The notes: generated from the sequence alone by a model not told the origin. DNA of 64,000 bases from Microbacterium oleivorans (GCF_013389665.1 NZ_CP058316.1:372001-436000); one strand, 5' to 3'; positions 35,770-44,626 are shown, counted from the stretch's first letter. Translations and numbers: made by a program.

Positions 35770-38484
35770 CTATGCGTTTGCATCGAGTGGGTCGGCGGCG
35801 CCGCGGCGACGCACTGCCTTGAGCCCCTCGACGGCGAAGAAGATCACGACCGCGAACCCCAGCGGCAGCAGCCACGCCTGCGCCGCGAGAGGCCGCGACT
35901 CGAACAGGCTGTTCATGAAAGGGACGTAGGTGTACACGAGCTGCAGCGCGATGAGCGCACCCGCCGACCACCACACCACGGGGTTGCCGCGGAGCACCGC
36001 GGACGTCAGGCTCGAGCGCCCGAGGAACCGGCAGTTGAGCAGGAATGCGAGCTGACCGAGGGCGAGCACCGAGACGGCCACGGTCCGGGCGCCCTCCACG
36101 TCGGATCCGGTGGCGCGGACGATCGTGAAGGCGGCGAGCGTGGCACCGCCGATGAGCACCGACACGACGAGCACGAAGCCGAGCTCTCTGACCGAGATGA
36201 TCGAGCCGCCGCCGGCCCGCGGCGGCCGATTCATGATCCCGCGCTCCGCCGGCTCGTAAGCCAGGGCGAGCGAAAGGGTCACCGCGGTGACCATGTTCAC
36301 CCACAGCACCTGGACCGGCGTCAGCGGCAGCGCGAGCCCGAACACCACGGCGACGAGGATCACCAGAGACTGCGCACCATTGGTCGGCAGCAGGAAGATG
36401 ACCGATTTGCGCAGGTTGTCGTAGATGCGCCGCCCTTCGTGGATCGCCGAGCGGATGGTGGCGAAGTTGTCGTCGGCGAGGACGATCTCGGCAGCCTCCT
36501 TCGTCGCTTCGGTGCCCTTGATCCCCATCGCGATCCCGACGTCGGCCCGGGTCAGCGCGGGCGCGTCGTTCACCCCGTCGCCGGTCATCGCGACGACCTC
36601 GCCGTGCGACTGCAGCGCACGCACGATCCGGATCTTGTGCTCCGGGCTCGTACGCGCGTAGACGTCGACGTCGCGGACGACCTCCTTGAGCTTCTCCTGA
36701 CTCAGCCCCTCGAGTTCGGCTCCGGTCAGCACACGGGGCTCGTCACCCGTGATCAGGCCCATCTCGCGACTGATCGCGACAGCCGTTCCCGCATGATCGC
36801 CCGTGATCATCTTGACCCGGATGCCGGCCTGGTGGCAGTCGGCGATCGCCTCGATGGCCTCGGGACGCGGCGGGTCGAGGATGCCCCAGAGTCCGAGGAA
36901 CTCGAGCTCCTCGAGATCCTCGACCGTCACCTCGTCGAGCCGCGCGGGCTTGCGTGCGGCAGCCAGCACGCGCAGTCCCTCTGCACTCAGCTCGGCGACG
37001 GCGTCCTCCCAGAACCGGCGATCGAGCGCTTCGGCACCGTCCGCGCCGCGCTGCCGGGTCGACCTGTCGAGCAGGCGGTCGGGCGCGCCCTTCACCAGGA
37101 TGGCGCGCGAGCCGTCGGACCCCTCGTTGAGGGTCGCCATGAACTTGTTCTCGGAATCGAACGGCAGCACGTCGACGCGCTCGACGCCATCGTCCTCTCC
37201 CGAACGCCCGCCCTTCAGGGCGACGACGCGCAGCGCACCCTCGGTGGGCTCGCCCACGAGCCTCCAACCGTCCTCGGTCTGCGCGATGTGCGCATCGTTG
37301 CAGAGGTCGGCCACGGCGAGGAGTGCCGCCAGATCTCCGCCGGAGGCAGCGCCACCGTCGGATCGCTCGATCGCGCCGTCCGGCTCGTACCCCAGCCCGG
37401 CGACGTCGTAGCGCGCGAGCGGCGTGACCATGCGCCGCACCGTCATCTCGTTCTTCGTCAGCGTGCCGGTCTTGTCAGAACAGACCGTCGTCACCGAGCC
37501 GAGGGTCTCGACGGCGGGAAGCTTGCGGGTGATGGCCCGGCGGCGCGCCATCTGCTGCACGCCGATCGCGAGCGTGATCGTCACGAGCGCCGGCAGCCCC
37601 TCGGGGATGGCGGCCACCGCGAACCCGATCGTCGCGGACACGAGTTCGCCGAACGGCATCCCGTGGGCGAAGCGGCCGATGAGCATCATCACCAGTGCCA
37701 TCCCGAGGATGACGAGGGTGAGCACCTTGCCGAACGAGTCGAGCTGACGCGTGAGAGGGGTCGTCAGCGTGCCCGCGCCGCCCACGAGCTCCTGGATCCG
37801 GCCGATCTCGGTGCGCCCACCCGTCGCCGTGACGATGCCCCGCCCCTGGCCCGCCGAGACGATCGTGCCGGAGAAGGCCATCGACGACCGGTCACCGACG
37901 CCGGCATCCGCGTCGACCGGCTCGGTCTGCTTCGAGGCCGGGACGGATTCGCCGGTGAGCGCGGCCTCGTCGATGCGCAGCTGACTGGCCTGAGCGAGGC
38001 GCAGGTCGGCGGGCACCTTGTCGCCCGGCGACAGGCTCACGATGTCGCCCGGAACAAGGTCGGCGGCGGCGATGTTCTGCCACGACCCGTCACGGCGCAC
38101 GCGCGCGTGGGTCGACAGCATCCCGCGGATACCGGCGAGAGCCTTCTCTGCGCGCCCTTCCTGCACGAACCCGATGACCGCGTTGATGATCGCGACCGCG
38201 AGGATCACCCACACGTCGAGCCAATCGGCCATCACGGCCTTGATGGCCGCCGCCGCGAGCAGGATGTAGATCAGCGTGTCGTTGAAGTGCGAGAGGAACC
38301 GCAGCCACGCCGGCGTCCGCTTGGCCTCGGGAAGCTCGTTGGGCCCCACCGCATCGAGGCGAGAGGCGGCCTGATCGGAGCTCAGCCCGCCCGCACCGGT
38401 TCCCAGGGCGGCGACCACCTCATCGACGGCGTGGGCGTGGGCACGAGGCGGGGCGACATCCGCCTCCGAGACAGGGGCAGCCAT
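35770..38484 (-). CDS. Cation-translocating P-type ATPase (type II, Ca2+-like)
   Basis: A 904-residue P-type pump. Visible features are the N-terminal cation-ATPase domain, the actuator loop ALTGESVPASK, the ion-binding helix-4 motif AIPEGLPALVTI, the phosphorylation site CSDKTGTLTKNEMT, the nucleotide-binding KGAPDRLLDRS, MTGDGVNDAPALTRAD, and a six-helix C-terminal transport domain (QVLWVNMVTAVTLSLALAYEP). The pattern matches PacL/PMCA-type Ca2+ pumps or the related Na+/K+-type; the ion cannot be assigned. The ATG is exactly six bases after TAGGAT, so the mRNA is probably leaderless. Confidence 0.93.
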   Translation of the reverse strand: MAAPVSEADVAPPRAHAHAVDEVVAALGTGAGGLSSDQAASRLDAVGPNELPEAKRTPAWLRFLSHFNDTLIYILLAAAAIKAVMADWLDVWVILAVAIINAVIGFVQEGRAEKALAGIRGMLSTHARVRRDGSWQNIAAADLVPGDIVSLSPGDKVPADLRLAQASQLRIDEAALTGESVPASKQTEPVDADAGVGDRSSMAFSGTIVSAGQGRGIVTATGGRTEIGRIQELVGGAGTLTTPLTRQLDSFGKVLTLVILGMALVMMLIGRFAHGMPFGELVSATIGFAVAAIPEGLPALVTITLAIGVQQMARRRAITRKLPAVETLGSVTTVCSDKTGTLTKNEMTVRRMVTPLARYDVAGLGYEPDGAIERSDGGAASGGDLAALLAVADLCNDAHIAQTEDGWRLVGEPTEGALRVVALKGGRSGEDDGVERVDVLPFDSENKFMATLNEGSDGSRAILVKGAPDRLLDRSTRQRGADGAEALDRRFWEDAVAELSAEGLRVLAAARKPARLDEVTVEDLEELEFLGLWGILDPPRPEAIEAIADCHQAGIRVKMITGDHAGTAVAISREMGLITGDEPRVLTGAELEGLSQEKLKEVVRDVDVYARTSPEHKIRIVRALQSHGEVVAMTGDGVNDAPALTRADVGIAMGIKGTEATKEAAEIVLADDNFATIRSAIHEGRRIYDNLRKSVIFLLPTNGAQSLVILVAVVFGLALPLTPVQVLWVNMVTAVTLSLALAYEPAERGIMNRPPRAGGGSIISVRELGFVLVVSVLIGGATLAAFTIVRATGSDVEGARTVAVSVLALGQLAFLLNCRFLGRSSLTSAVLRGNPVVWWSAGALIALQLVYTYVPFMNSLFESRPLAAQAWLLPLGFAVVIFFAVEGLKAVRRRGAADPLDANA

Positions 38485-38490
38485 GCCGCG

Positions 38491-38496
38491 ATCCTA
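38491..38496 (-). promoter_or_regulatory. Candidate -10 element (TAGGAT) for leaderless P-type ATPase mRNA
   Basis: TAGGAT on the minus strand, six bases (CGCGGC) before the ATG at 38484; no ribosome-binding site is seen. Confidence 0.5.
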
Positions 38497-38530
38497 CGTC
38501 GAGCGCCCACCCCGCGGACGCCCACACTGC

Positions 38531-38555
38531 CGTGTCTGACACGAGGCGGCGTGTC
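38531..38555 (-). terminator. Hairpin just after prs
   Basis: GACACG (38538-38543) can pair with CGTGTC at 38550-38555 around a 6-base loop, or with CGTGTC at 38531-38536 in a competing stem. It begins five bases after the prs stop and may separate prs-glmU from the P-type ATPase gene. Confidence 0.5.
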
Positions 38556-38559
38556 GGCC

Positions 38560-39594
38560 TCAGGCGGCGCCGTCGAACATGCTCGTGACGGAGCCGTCCT
38601 CGAAGACTTCTTTGATGGCCCGCGCGAGCAGCGGTGCGATCGGCAGGATGGTCAGCCCGGGGAACCGCTTGTCATCGCCCAGCGGAATGGTGTCGGTGAC
38701 GACGACCTCGTCGATCGCGGCGTCCTGGAGCCGCTCGACAGCCGGGTGGCTGAAGACCGCGTGCGTGGCGGCGACGATGACGCGCTCGGCCCCGCTGCTC
38801 TTGAGCGCCTGCGCCGCCTTGACGATGGTGCCGCCGGTGTCGATCATGTCGTCGACGAGCAGGCACACGCGTCCGCGGACGTCGCCGACGATCTCGTTCA
38901 CGGTCACCTGGTTGGCGACATTGGGGTCCCGACGCTTGTGGATGATCGCGAGCGGGGCGCCGAGGCTGTCGGACCAGGTGTCGGCGACGCGCACCCGCCC
39001 GGTGTCGGGCGAGACGACGGTGAGCTTGCCGCGATCCTCGGGGCTGAGCGTCCGCTCGAAATACTCGAGCAGGACGGGCTTGGCGAACAGGTGATCGACG
39101 GGACCGTCGAAGAAGCCCTGGATCTGCGCGGCGTGCAGGTCGACGCTCATCACGCGGTCGGCACCGGCGGTCTTGAACAGATCCGCCACCAGCCGCGCGC
39201 TGATCGGCTCACGGCCCCGGCCCTTCTTGTCCTGGCGTGAATACGGGTAGTACGGCGCCACGACGGTGATGCGCTTGGCCGACGCCCGCTTGGCGGCGTC
39301 GAGCATGATCAGCGTCTCCATCAGCCACTCGTTGACCGGCGGGCCGAACGACTGCAGGAGGAAGAAATCGCAGCCGCGGATCGAGACCTCGAACCGGGTG
39401 AGGATCTCGCCGGACGCGAAGGTGCGGTGCTCGGTCGGAACAAGCTCGGTCCCGAGGGCAGCCGCGACCTCGTGCGACAGCGCCGTGTGGGACCCCCCGG
39501 TCGCGACGACGAGCCGCTTCTTGGTCTTGGCGACCAGTCCCGGAGCGATACCCCGTGCGACGTCGAGGTCAACCGTGTTCTTCTTGCGAGCCAT
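38560..39594 (-). CDS. prs: Ribose-phosphate diphosphokinase (PRPP synthetase)
   Basis: A 344-residue class I enzyme that makes 5-phosphoribosyl 1-pyrophosphate from ribose 5-phosphate and ATP for nucleotide, His and Trp synthesis. Visible blocks are RFEVSIRGCDFFLLQSF, VVAPYYPYSRQDKK (ATP loop), VDLHAAQIQGFFDGPVDHL, and the PRPP-binding VDDMIDTGGTIVKAA. The N-terminal 25 residues (RKKNTVDLDVARGIAPG) are an extension. The ATG at 39594 lies inside the 3' end of glmU, overlapping by 26 bases, so the two are coupled, the standard actinobacterial glmU-prs pair. Confidence 0.96.
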   Translation of the reverse strand: MARKKNTVDLDVARGIAPGLVAKTKKRLVVATGGSHTALSHEVAAALGTELVPTEHRTFASGEILTRFEVSIRGCDFFLLQSFGPPVNEWLMETLIMLDAAKRASAKRITVVAPYYPYSRQDKKGRGREPISARLVADLFKTAGADRVMSVDLHAAQIQGFFDGPVDHLFAKPVLLEYFERTLSPEDRGKLTVVSPDTGRVRVADTWSDSLGAPLAIIHKRRDPNVANQVTVNEIVGDVRGRVCLLVDDMIDTGGTIVKAAQALKSSGAERVIVAATHAVFSHPAVERLQDAAIDEVVVTDTIPLGDDKRFPGLTILPIAPLLARAIKEVFEDGSVTSMFDGAA

Positions 39595-41041
39595 CGTCCG
39601 CTTCCTGTGAAGACCGTGCGCGAGCCGCTGCTGCGGCGGCGCCAGTACCCGGTCTGTTCTTCTCGACCCACCCCTCGACATTGCGCTGGGGGGCGACGCT
39701 GAGGGCGAGAGCACCGGCGGGCACGTCCTTGCGGATGACCGCTCCGGCACCTGTCTTCGCGCCCTCCCCGATCTTAACGGGCGCGACGAAGACGTTGTGC
39801 GAGCCGGCGTGGACCTCGTCGCCGATCACGGTGCGGTGCTTGGCGAGATCGTCGTAGTTCGCGGTGATCGCGCCGGCGCCGAGATTGACGCCGCGGCCGA
39901 TCTCGGCGTCGCCGACGTAGGACAGGTGCGGCACCTTGCTGCCCTCGCCGATGACGGCGTTCTTCGTCTCGACGAAGGTACCGATCTTGCCCCGCTCCCC
40001 CAGCTGCGTGCCGGGGCGGAGGAATGAGAACGGGCCCACCGTCGCGCCGGCGCCGATCACGGCGAGCGTGGCGTCGCTGCGGGTGACCGATGCGCCCGCG
40101 CCGACCTCGCAGTCCGAGAGGGTGGTGTCCGGCCCGATCGTGGCACCCTCGGCGACCACCGTCGAGCGCAGGATGTGCGTGTTCGGCAGGACGGTGACGT
40201 CGGGGGCGAGGGATGCCGTCACGTCGATCCAGGTCGTCGCAGGGTCTTGGACGGTCACTCCCTCGAGCTGCCAGCGCCGCACCGTGCGCGCGTTCAGGAG
40301 GCGGCCCGCCTCGGCCAGCTGCACACGGTCGTTGACCCCGACGATGAGGGTCGGATCTGCGACCAGGCGCGCAGCGACGGACAGCGCGTCCGAGCGCAGC
40401 ATGCCGATGACGTCGGTGAGGTACTTCTCGGCCTGCACGTTGTCGGTGCTGATACGCCCGAGGCGCTCGCGCAACGGCCCCGCCCGGAAGGCGTAGACGC
40501 CGGCGTTGATCTCGTCGACCGCGCGCTCGGCCTCGGTCGCGTCCTTATGCTCGACGACGCGATCGACGCCCCCGGCGGTGTCGCGGATGACGCGTCCGTA
40601 GCCCGCAGGATCGTCGAGCCGAGCGCTCAGCATCGTCGCCGCCGCGCCGGACGCCCGATGCGCGCGCACCAGATCGCCGAGTGTGACGTCGTCGAGCAGC
40701 GGCACGTCGGCACTCAGGACGAGCACATCGCCGTCGAAGCCCGGGAGCTGGTCGAGGGCGACCTCGACGGCCCGGCCGGTCCCCGGGACCTCGTCCTGGT
40801 CGACGACGGCGACCTCGGGCGAGACGCCGAGCACCGCCTCGGCGACCCGATCGCGCTCGTGACGCACGACCACCAGCACGTGGGCCGGGGCGAGATCGCG
40901 TGCCGTGTCGAGCACATGCCCGAGCAGCGGCCGACCGCCGATGCGGTGGAGCACCTTGGGCAGGGTCGACTTCATGCGCGTCCCCTGTCCGGCCGCGAGG
41001 ATGACGACGGCGAGGCGGGGGTCGAGAGGGGTGTCGCTCAT
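39569..41041 (-). CDS. glmU: Bifunctional UDP-N-acetylglucosamine pyrophosphorylase / glucosamine-1-phosphate acetyltransferase
   Basis: A 490-residue two-domain enzyme that makes UDP-GlcNAc for peptidoglycan. The N-terminal nucleotidyltransferase shows AVVILAAGQGTRMKSTLPKV, LSADVPLLDD and the GYGRVIRD/INAGVYAF blocks; the C-terminal left-handed beta-helix shows hexapeptide repeats (IGPDTTLSD; LGAGAITANYDD with catalytic residues) and KTGAGAVIRKDVPAG. The start is odd: the only suitable ATG (41041) lies one base after the 3' end of tRNA-Gln, leaving no room for its own promoter or ribosome-binding site. A 35-residue Ala-rich tail overlaps prs. Confidence 0.96.
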   Translation of the reverse strand: MSDTPLDPRLAVVILAAGQGTRMKSTLPKVLHRIGGRPLLGHVLDTARDLAPAHVLVVVRHERDRVAEAVLGVSPEVAVVDQDEVPGTGRAVEVALDQLPGFDGDVLVLSADVPLLDDVTLGDLVRAHRASGAAATMLSARLDDPAGYGRVIRDTAGGVDRVVEHKDATEAERAVDEINAGVYAFRAGPLRERLGRISTDNVQAEKYLTDVIGMLRSDALSVAARLVADPTLIVGVNDRVQLAEAGRLLNARTVRRWQLEGVTVQDPATTWIDVTASLAPDVTVLPNTHILRSTVVAEGATIGPDTTLSDCEVGAGASVTRSDATLAVIGAGATVGPFSFLRPGTQLGERGKIGTFVETKNAVIGEGSKVPHLSYVGDAEIGRGVNLGAGAITANYDDLAKHRTVIGDEVHAGSHNVFVAPVKIGEGAKTGAGAVIRKDVPAGALALSVAPQRNVEGWVEKNRPGTGAAAAAARARSSQEADDGSQEEHG

Positions 41042-41042
41042 G

Positions 41043-41114
41043 CTCCGCCGCCAGGACTCGAACCTGAACCTCACAGCTCCAAAGGCTGTCGTGCTGCCAT
41101 TACACCACGGCGGA
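41043..41114 (-). tRNA. tRNA-Gln (anticodon TTG)
   Basis: A 72-base cloverleaf on the minus strand. The acceptor arm TCCGCCG pairs with CGGCGGA plus discriminator G; the D arm is GTGTAATGGCAGCAC; the anticodon arm ACAGC-CTTTGGA-GCTGT carries TTG, which reads CAA/CAG; and the T arm has TTCGAGT. The terminal CCA is not encoded. The discriminator base at 41043 is followed by a single C and then the ATG of glmU, so tRNA and glmU are almost certainly one transcript. Confidence 0.95.
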
Positions 41115-41189
41115 ACGCTGCGCCGAGGGGCAGCGGCTCAAGTCTGCCAGAGGCCGCCGGGCCGCGCCTGCGCACGCGCGCGAGAGCCG

Positions 41190-41195
41190 GATAAT
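41190..41195 (+). promoter_or_regulatory. Candidate -10 element (GATAAT) for leaderless marR-family gene
   Basis: GATAAT followed by GGGCGC and the ATG at 41202, the same spacer as the response-regulator gene at 28575. Confidence 0.5.
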
Positions 41196-41201
41196 GGGCG
41201 C

Positions 41202-41699
41202 ATGGCACACGAGACCGATGAGGTCGACCGGATCGTCGAGGCGTGGTCGCTGCAGCGACCCGACCTGGACTTCTCCCCCCTGGGCGTGCTCTCCCGCGTC
41301 GACCGGCTCTCGCGCCATCTCGACCGCGCGCGCCGCGAGGCGTTCCGGCGCAGCGACCTCGAGCCCTGGGAGTGGGATGTGCTGTCGGCGCTGCGACGCG
41401 CCGGGGAGCCCTACCAGCTCAGCCCGAAGCAGCTGCTGCAGCAGACCCTGGTCTCGAGCGGCACCATGACCAACCGCATCGATCGCCTCGTGGGGCGCCG
41501 TCTGGTGCGGCGCGAGGCCGACCCCGGCGATGGGCGGAGCGTCCTCGTCACCATCACCGATGACGGCCGGGTACGGGTGGATGCCGCGATCACGCGCCTC
41601 GTCGACGCTGAGGCGCTGCTGCTCGCGGGGCTGTCGAGGGCCGACCGCGACCGGCTCGCCTCGCTGCTGCGCAAGCTCTCGCTCGGGTTCGACTCCTGA
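41202..41699 (+). CDS. MarR family transcriptional regulator
   Basis: A 165-residue winged-helix regulator. The recognition region shows LSPKQLLQQTLVSSGTMTNRIDRLVGRRLV followed by the wing with READPGDGRSVLVTITDDG, a classic MarR DR motif. N- and C-terminal helices (VDRLSRHLDRAR; LSRADRDRLASLLRKL) form the dimer interface. Such proteins usually repress a neighbouring transporter or enzyme and respond to phenolic ligands; the ABC-F gene follows on the same strand but is separated by a terminator-like hairpin, so its target is unclear. No ribosome-binding site precedes the ATG, in line with a leaderless mRNA. Confidence 0.9.
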   Translation: MAHETDEVDRIVEAWSLQRPDLDFSPLGVLSRVDRLSRHLDRARREAFRRSDLEPWEWDVLSALRRAGEPYQLSPKQLLQQTLVSSGTMTNRIDRLVGRRLVRREADPGDGRSVLVTITDDGRVRVDAAITRLVDAEALLLAGLSRADRDRLASLLRKLSLGFDS

Positions 41700-41710
41700 A
41701 GCACGCCACC

Positions 41711-41744
41711 GGCCGAGGGCACGCGGCCGTGCCGGTGCTCGGCC
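41711..41744 (+). terminator. Hairpin after the marR-family gene
   Basis: GGCCGAG (41711-41717) and GGCACG (41718-41723) pair with CTCGGCC (41738-41744) and CGTGCC (41728-41733) around the loop CGGC, with a 4-base bulge on the right arm. TAGCCT (41750-41755), a possible -10 for the ABC-F gene, follows directly. Confidence 0.55.
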
Positions 41745-41764
41745 TGGCCTAGCCTGGAGGGGAT

Positions 41765-43591
41765 ATGGCGCATCTTCTGGGAGCCGAGGGCCTTCGCCTC
41801 GAGTATCCGACCAAAGTGGTGTTCGACGGGGTCTCCCTGGGTGTCGACGAGGGCGACCGGATCGGCATCGTCGGTCGCAACGGCGACGGCAAGTCCAGCC
41901 TCATGCGGATGCTGGCCGGCCTCGTCGAACCCGACTCCGGGCGCGTCACGGTGCGCGGAGGCGTGCGGGTGGGCGTGCTCTCGCAGGCGGACGACCTCGA
42001 CGACGACCTCCAGATCCGCGACGCGGTGGTCGGAGACCTGGCAGACCACGAATGGGCCGGCGACGCTCGCGTCCGCGACGTCATCGCCGGGCTCCTCGGT
42101 GACCTCGATTGGGAGGGGCCGATCCGCGGGCTCTCGGGTGGCCAGCGCCGCCGCGTGTCGCTCGCCGCCCTGCTGGCGGGCGATCACGATGTGATCTTCC
42201 TCGACGAGCCCACGAACCACCTCGACGTCGAGGGCATCTCCTGGCTCGCCGAGCACCTCAAGCGACGGTGGCCGACATCCTCCGGCGCGCTCCTGGTCGT
42301 CACGCACGACCGGTGGTTCCTCGATGAGATCTGCACGGCCACCTGGGAGGTGCACGACCGCATCGTCGAGCCCTTCGAGGGCGGATACGCGGCGTACATC
42401 CTGCAGCGCGTCGAACGCGACCGCCAGGCCGCGTCGATCGAGGCACGCCGGCAGAACCTGGCCCGCAAGGAGCTCGCCTGGCTGCGCCGCGGCGCCCCCG
42501 CGCGCACCGCGAAGCCCAAGTTCCGCATCGACGCCGCCAACGAGCTCATCGCCGACGTCCCCGAGATCCGCGATCCCGTCGCGCTGCAGTCCCTCGCCGT
42601 CGCACGACTGGGCAAGGACGTCGTCGACGTCCTCGACGCCGGCGTCGCCTACGGCGAACGCATCGTGCTCGAGAAGGTCGAGTGGCGCGTGGCGCCGGGC
42701 GAGCGCACCGGCATCCTCGGGGTGAACGGGGCCGGCAAGTCCACGCTCCTCGGCCTCATCTCGGGCACGGTCGCACCCACCTCGGGACGCGTGAAGCACG
42801 GCAAGACGGTCAAGGTGGCGACGCTGTCGCAACGCATGGCGGAACTCGACGAGCACCTCCAGGACCCCGTCCGGGTCGTGGTGTCGCAGCTGCGCACGAG
42901 CTACACGATCGGTGCCGGGTCGAAGGCGCAGGATCTCACACCCGGGCAGCTCCTCGAGCGCATGGGCTTCACCTCGGCGCAGCTGTCGACACCGGTCAAA
43001 GACCTCTCCGGCGGTCAGAAGCGACGCCTGCAGCTGCTCCTGGTGATCCTCGACCAGCCGAACGTGCTGATCCTCGACGAGCCGACGAACGACCTCGACA
43101 CCGACATGCTCGCCGCGATCGAGGACCTGCTCGACTCGTGGGCCGGCACCCTCATCGTGGTCTCGCACGACCGCTACTTCCTCGAGCGGGTGACGGACCA
43201 GCAGTATGCGATCCTCGGCGGCAGGCTGCGCCATCTCCCCGGGGGCGTGGACGAGTATCTGCGCCTGCGCCGCGAGGAACCCGAACGCACCGGATCCCGA
43301 CCGGCGGCAGCGACCCGATCGACGGGTTCGTCCGCCGCGTCGGCGGAACCGGACGCGACGCCGGCCCTCTCCGGGTCGGACCGTCGGGCGGCCGAGAAGG
43401 AGATCTCGTCGATCGATCGTCGCCTCGAGAAGCTGCAGCGCGAGATCGCCGCCCTGGACGCGAAACTCGCGGACGCCCACGACGACTTCGAGCGCCTGCT
43501 GGGTCTGCAGCGCGACCGCGGGGCGCTCGTGGCCGAGACGGCCGAGCTCGAGGAGCGCTGGCTCGAACTGGGCGAGGCCCTCGGCGGCTGA
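41765..43591 (+). CDS. ABC-F family ATP-binding protein
   Basis: A 608-residue protein with two ATPase cassettes and no membrane part. Cassette 1 has Walker A GRNGDGKSS, signature LSGGQRRRVSLAALL and Walker B FLDEPTNHLD; cassette 2 has GVNGAGKST, LSGGQKRRLQLLL and LILDEPTNDLD. The interdomain linker is Arg-rich, and the C-terminus is a coiled coil (IDRRLEKLQREIAALDAKL), an arrangement like Uup. ABC-F proteins act on the ribosome, in translation regulation or antibiotic resistance. Its place next to ispE/glmU is conserved in actinobacteria. GGAGGGG precedes the ATG. Confidence 0.94.
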   Translation: MAHLLGAEGLRLEYPTKVVFDGVSLGVDEGDRIGIVGRNGDGKSSLMRMLAGLVEPDSGRVTVRGGVRVGVLSQADDLDDDLQIRDAVVGDLADHEWAGDARVRDVIAGLLGDLDWEGPIRGLSGGQRRRVSLAALLAGDHDVIFLDEPTNHLDVEGISWLAEHLKRRWPTSSGALLVVTHDRWFLDEICTATWEVHDRIVEPFEGGYAAYILQRVERDRQAASIEARRQNLARKELAWLRRGAPARTAKPKFRIDAANELIADVPEIRDPVALQSLAVARLGKDVVDVLDAGVAYGERIVLEKVEWRVAPGERTGILGVNGAGKSTLLGLISGTVAPTSGRVKHGKTVKVATLSQRMAELDEHLQDPVRVVVSQLRTSYTIGAGSKAQDLTPGQLLERMGFTSAQLSTPVKDLSGGQKRRLQLLLVILDQPNVLILDEPTNDLDTDMLAAIEDLLDSWAGTLIVVSHDRYFLERVTDQQYAILGGRLRHLPGGVDEYLRLRREEPERTGSRPAAATRSTGSSAASAEPDATPALSGSDRRAAEKEISSIDRRLEKLQREIAALDAKLADAHDDFERLLGLQRDRGALVAETAELEERWLELGEALGG

Positions 43592-43600
43592 CCCGCGAAC

Positions 43601-43638
43601 GACGAAGCCCCCGGTGCCGCAGCGCCGGGGGCTTCGTC
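43601..43638. terminator. Bidirectional terminator between the ABC-F and Opu genes
   Basis: A 17-bp stem: 43601-43617 (beginning GACGAAGCCCCCGG) pairs with 43622-43638 with one G-T pair, around the loop CGCA. It fills the gap between convergent stops and is the strongest hairpin in the window. Confidence 0.85.
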
Positions 43639-43654
43639 GTGTCGGACGACAGGG

Positions 43655-44572
43655 TCAGACGAGACCGTTCTCCTCGAGCCACTGCGTGGCGATCTCGGCG
43701 GGCTCCAGCTTGTCGACGGTGCTCTGCACGTTGAGCGCGACGAGAGCCTCGGGCGTGAGCTTGGCGCTGACGGCGTTGATCGTGTCGGCGACCTCGTCGG
43801 CCACCTCGGCGTTCACGACGGGAACGACGTTGGAGGCGAGGAACAGACCCTCGGGGTCTTCGAGGACCACGAGGTCGTCGGTCTGGATGCGCGGGTCGGC
43901 GGTGAACACGTTCGCGACATTCACCGTGCCGGCGACGAGATCGTCGACCGTGGTCTCTCCGGTGGCCTGGAAGCCGGCCTCGACGCCGTAGGTCTCGGCC
44001 AGGCCCGAGGGACCGTAGGGGCGCTGCTCGAGCTCGGCGGGCCCACCCAGCGTCAGCGGCTCGGTGACGTTTGCCAGGTCGGCGATCGTCGTCAGGTTCC
44101 ACTGCTCCGCGAACGCGGCGGTCACGGTGTAGGAATCCTGGTCGCTCGCGGTGGCCTGGTCGAGAACCGTCAGGTTCTCGGGCAGCGCGTCGCCGAGGGC
44201 TGCGTAGACGTCCTCGGACGTGCGCGCCTCGGTCTCGGGCTCGAAGTACTGCAGCAGGTTGCCGGTGTACTCCGGGAACAGCGTGAGCGAGCCGCTCTCG
44301 AGCTCGGGCAGGTAGGCCTCGCGCTGACCGGTGGTGAACTGGCGGTCCACCGTCTTGCCCGCGCCCTCGAGAGCCTGGGCGTAGATCTCGGCGATGATCT
44401 CGTTGGAGTAGTAGTCCTGCGAGCCGATGACGATGGTTCCGTCGGCGGGCGCTGCGGACTCGGATCCGCCCTCCGAGAGCGGGTCGGAGCTGGCGCACCC
44501 GGCGAACAGGGTGGTGGCGGCGATCACGCCGACACCGGCCGTCAGCAGACGGCGGGTGGTGAAGCGGGACAT
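43655..44572 (-). CDS. Glycine betaine/choline-type ABC transporter substrate-binding lipoprotein
   Basis: A 305-residue secreted binding protein of the OpuAC family. The signal peptide ends in the lipobox LFAGC (Cys26). The mature part shows DGTIVIGSQDYYSNEIIAEIYAQ, the usual OpuC start, RQFTTGQREAYLPELESG, and LFPEYTGNLLQYF with aromatic residues that could cage a quaternary amine. It is the last gene of the DUF427-ATPase-permease-permease-binding protein row, 54 bases from the second permease. A ribosome-binding site AGAGGAA precedes the ATG. Betaine, choline, carnitine or ectoine are possible ligands. Confidence 0.9.
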   Translation of the reverse strand: MSRFTTRRLLTAGVGVIAATTLFAGCASSDPLSEGGSESAAPADGTIVIGSQDYYSNEIIAEIYAQALEGAGKTVDRQFTTGQREAYLPELESGSLTLFPEYTGNLLQYFEPETEARTSEDVYAALGDALPENLTVLDQATASDQDSYTVTAAFAEQWNLTTIADLANVTEPLTLGGPAELEQRPYGPSGLAETYGVEAGFQATGETTVDDLVAGTVNVANVFTADPRIQTDDLVVLEDPEGLFLASNVVPVVNAEVADEVADTINAVSAKLTPEALVALNVQSTVDKLEPAEIATQWLEENGLV

Positions 44573-44626
44573 GGGTTCCTCTTTCTGGTGGTGCGGAAGG
44601 GTCGGTGCTGTGGGTCGGATGGAAGG

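Noticed and set aside
35641..39240. Plus-strand open frame of 1199 codons opposite the P-type ATPase and prs
   Set aside because: It crosses several real genes on the other strand, has no motifs and reads as low-complexity Arg/Asp/His-rich sequence.
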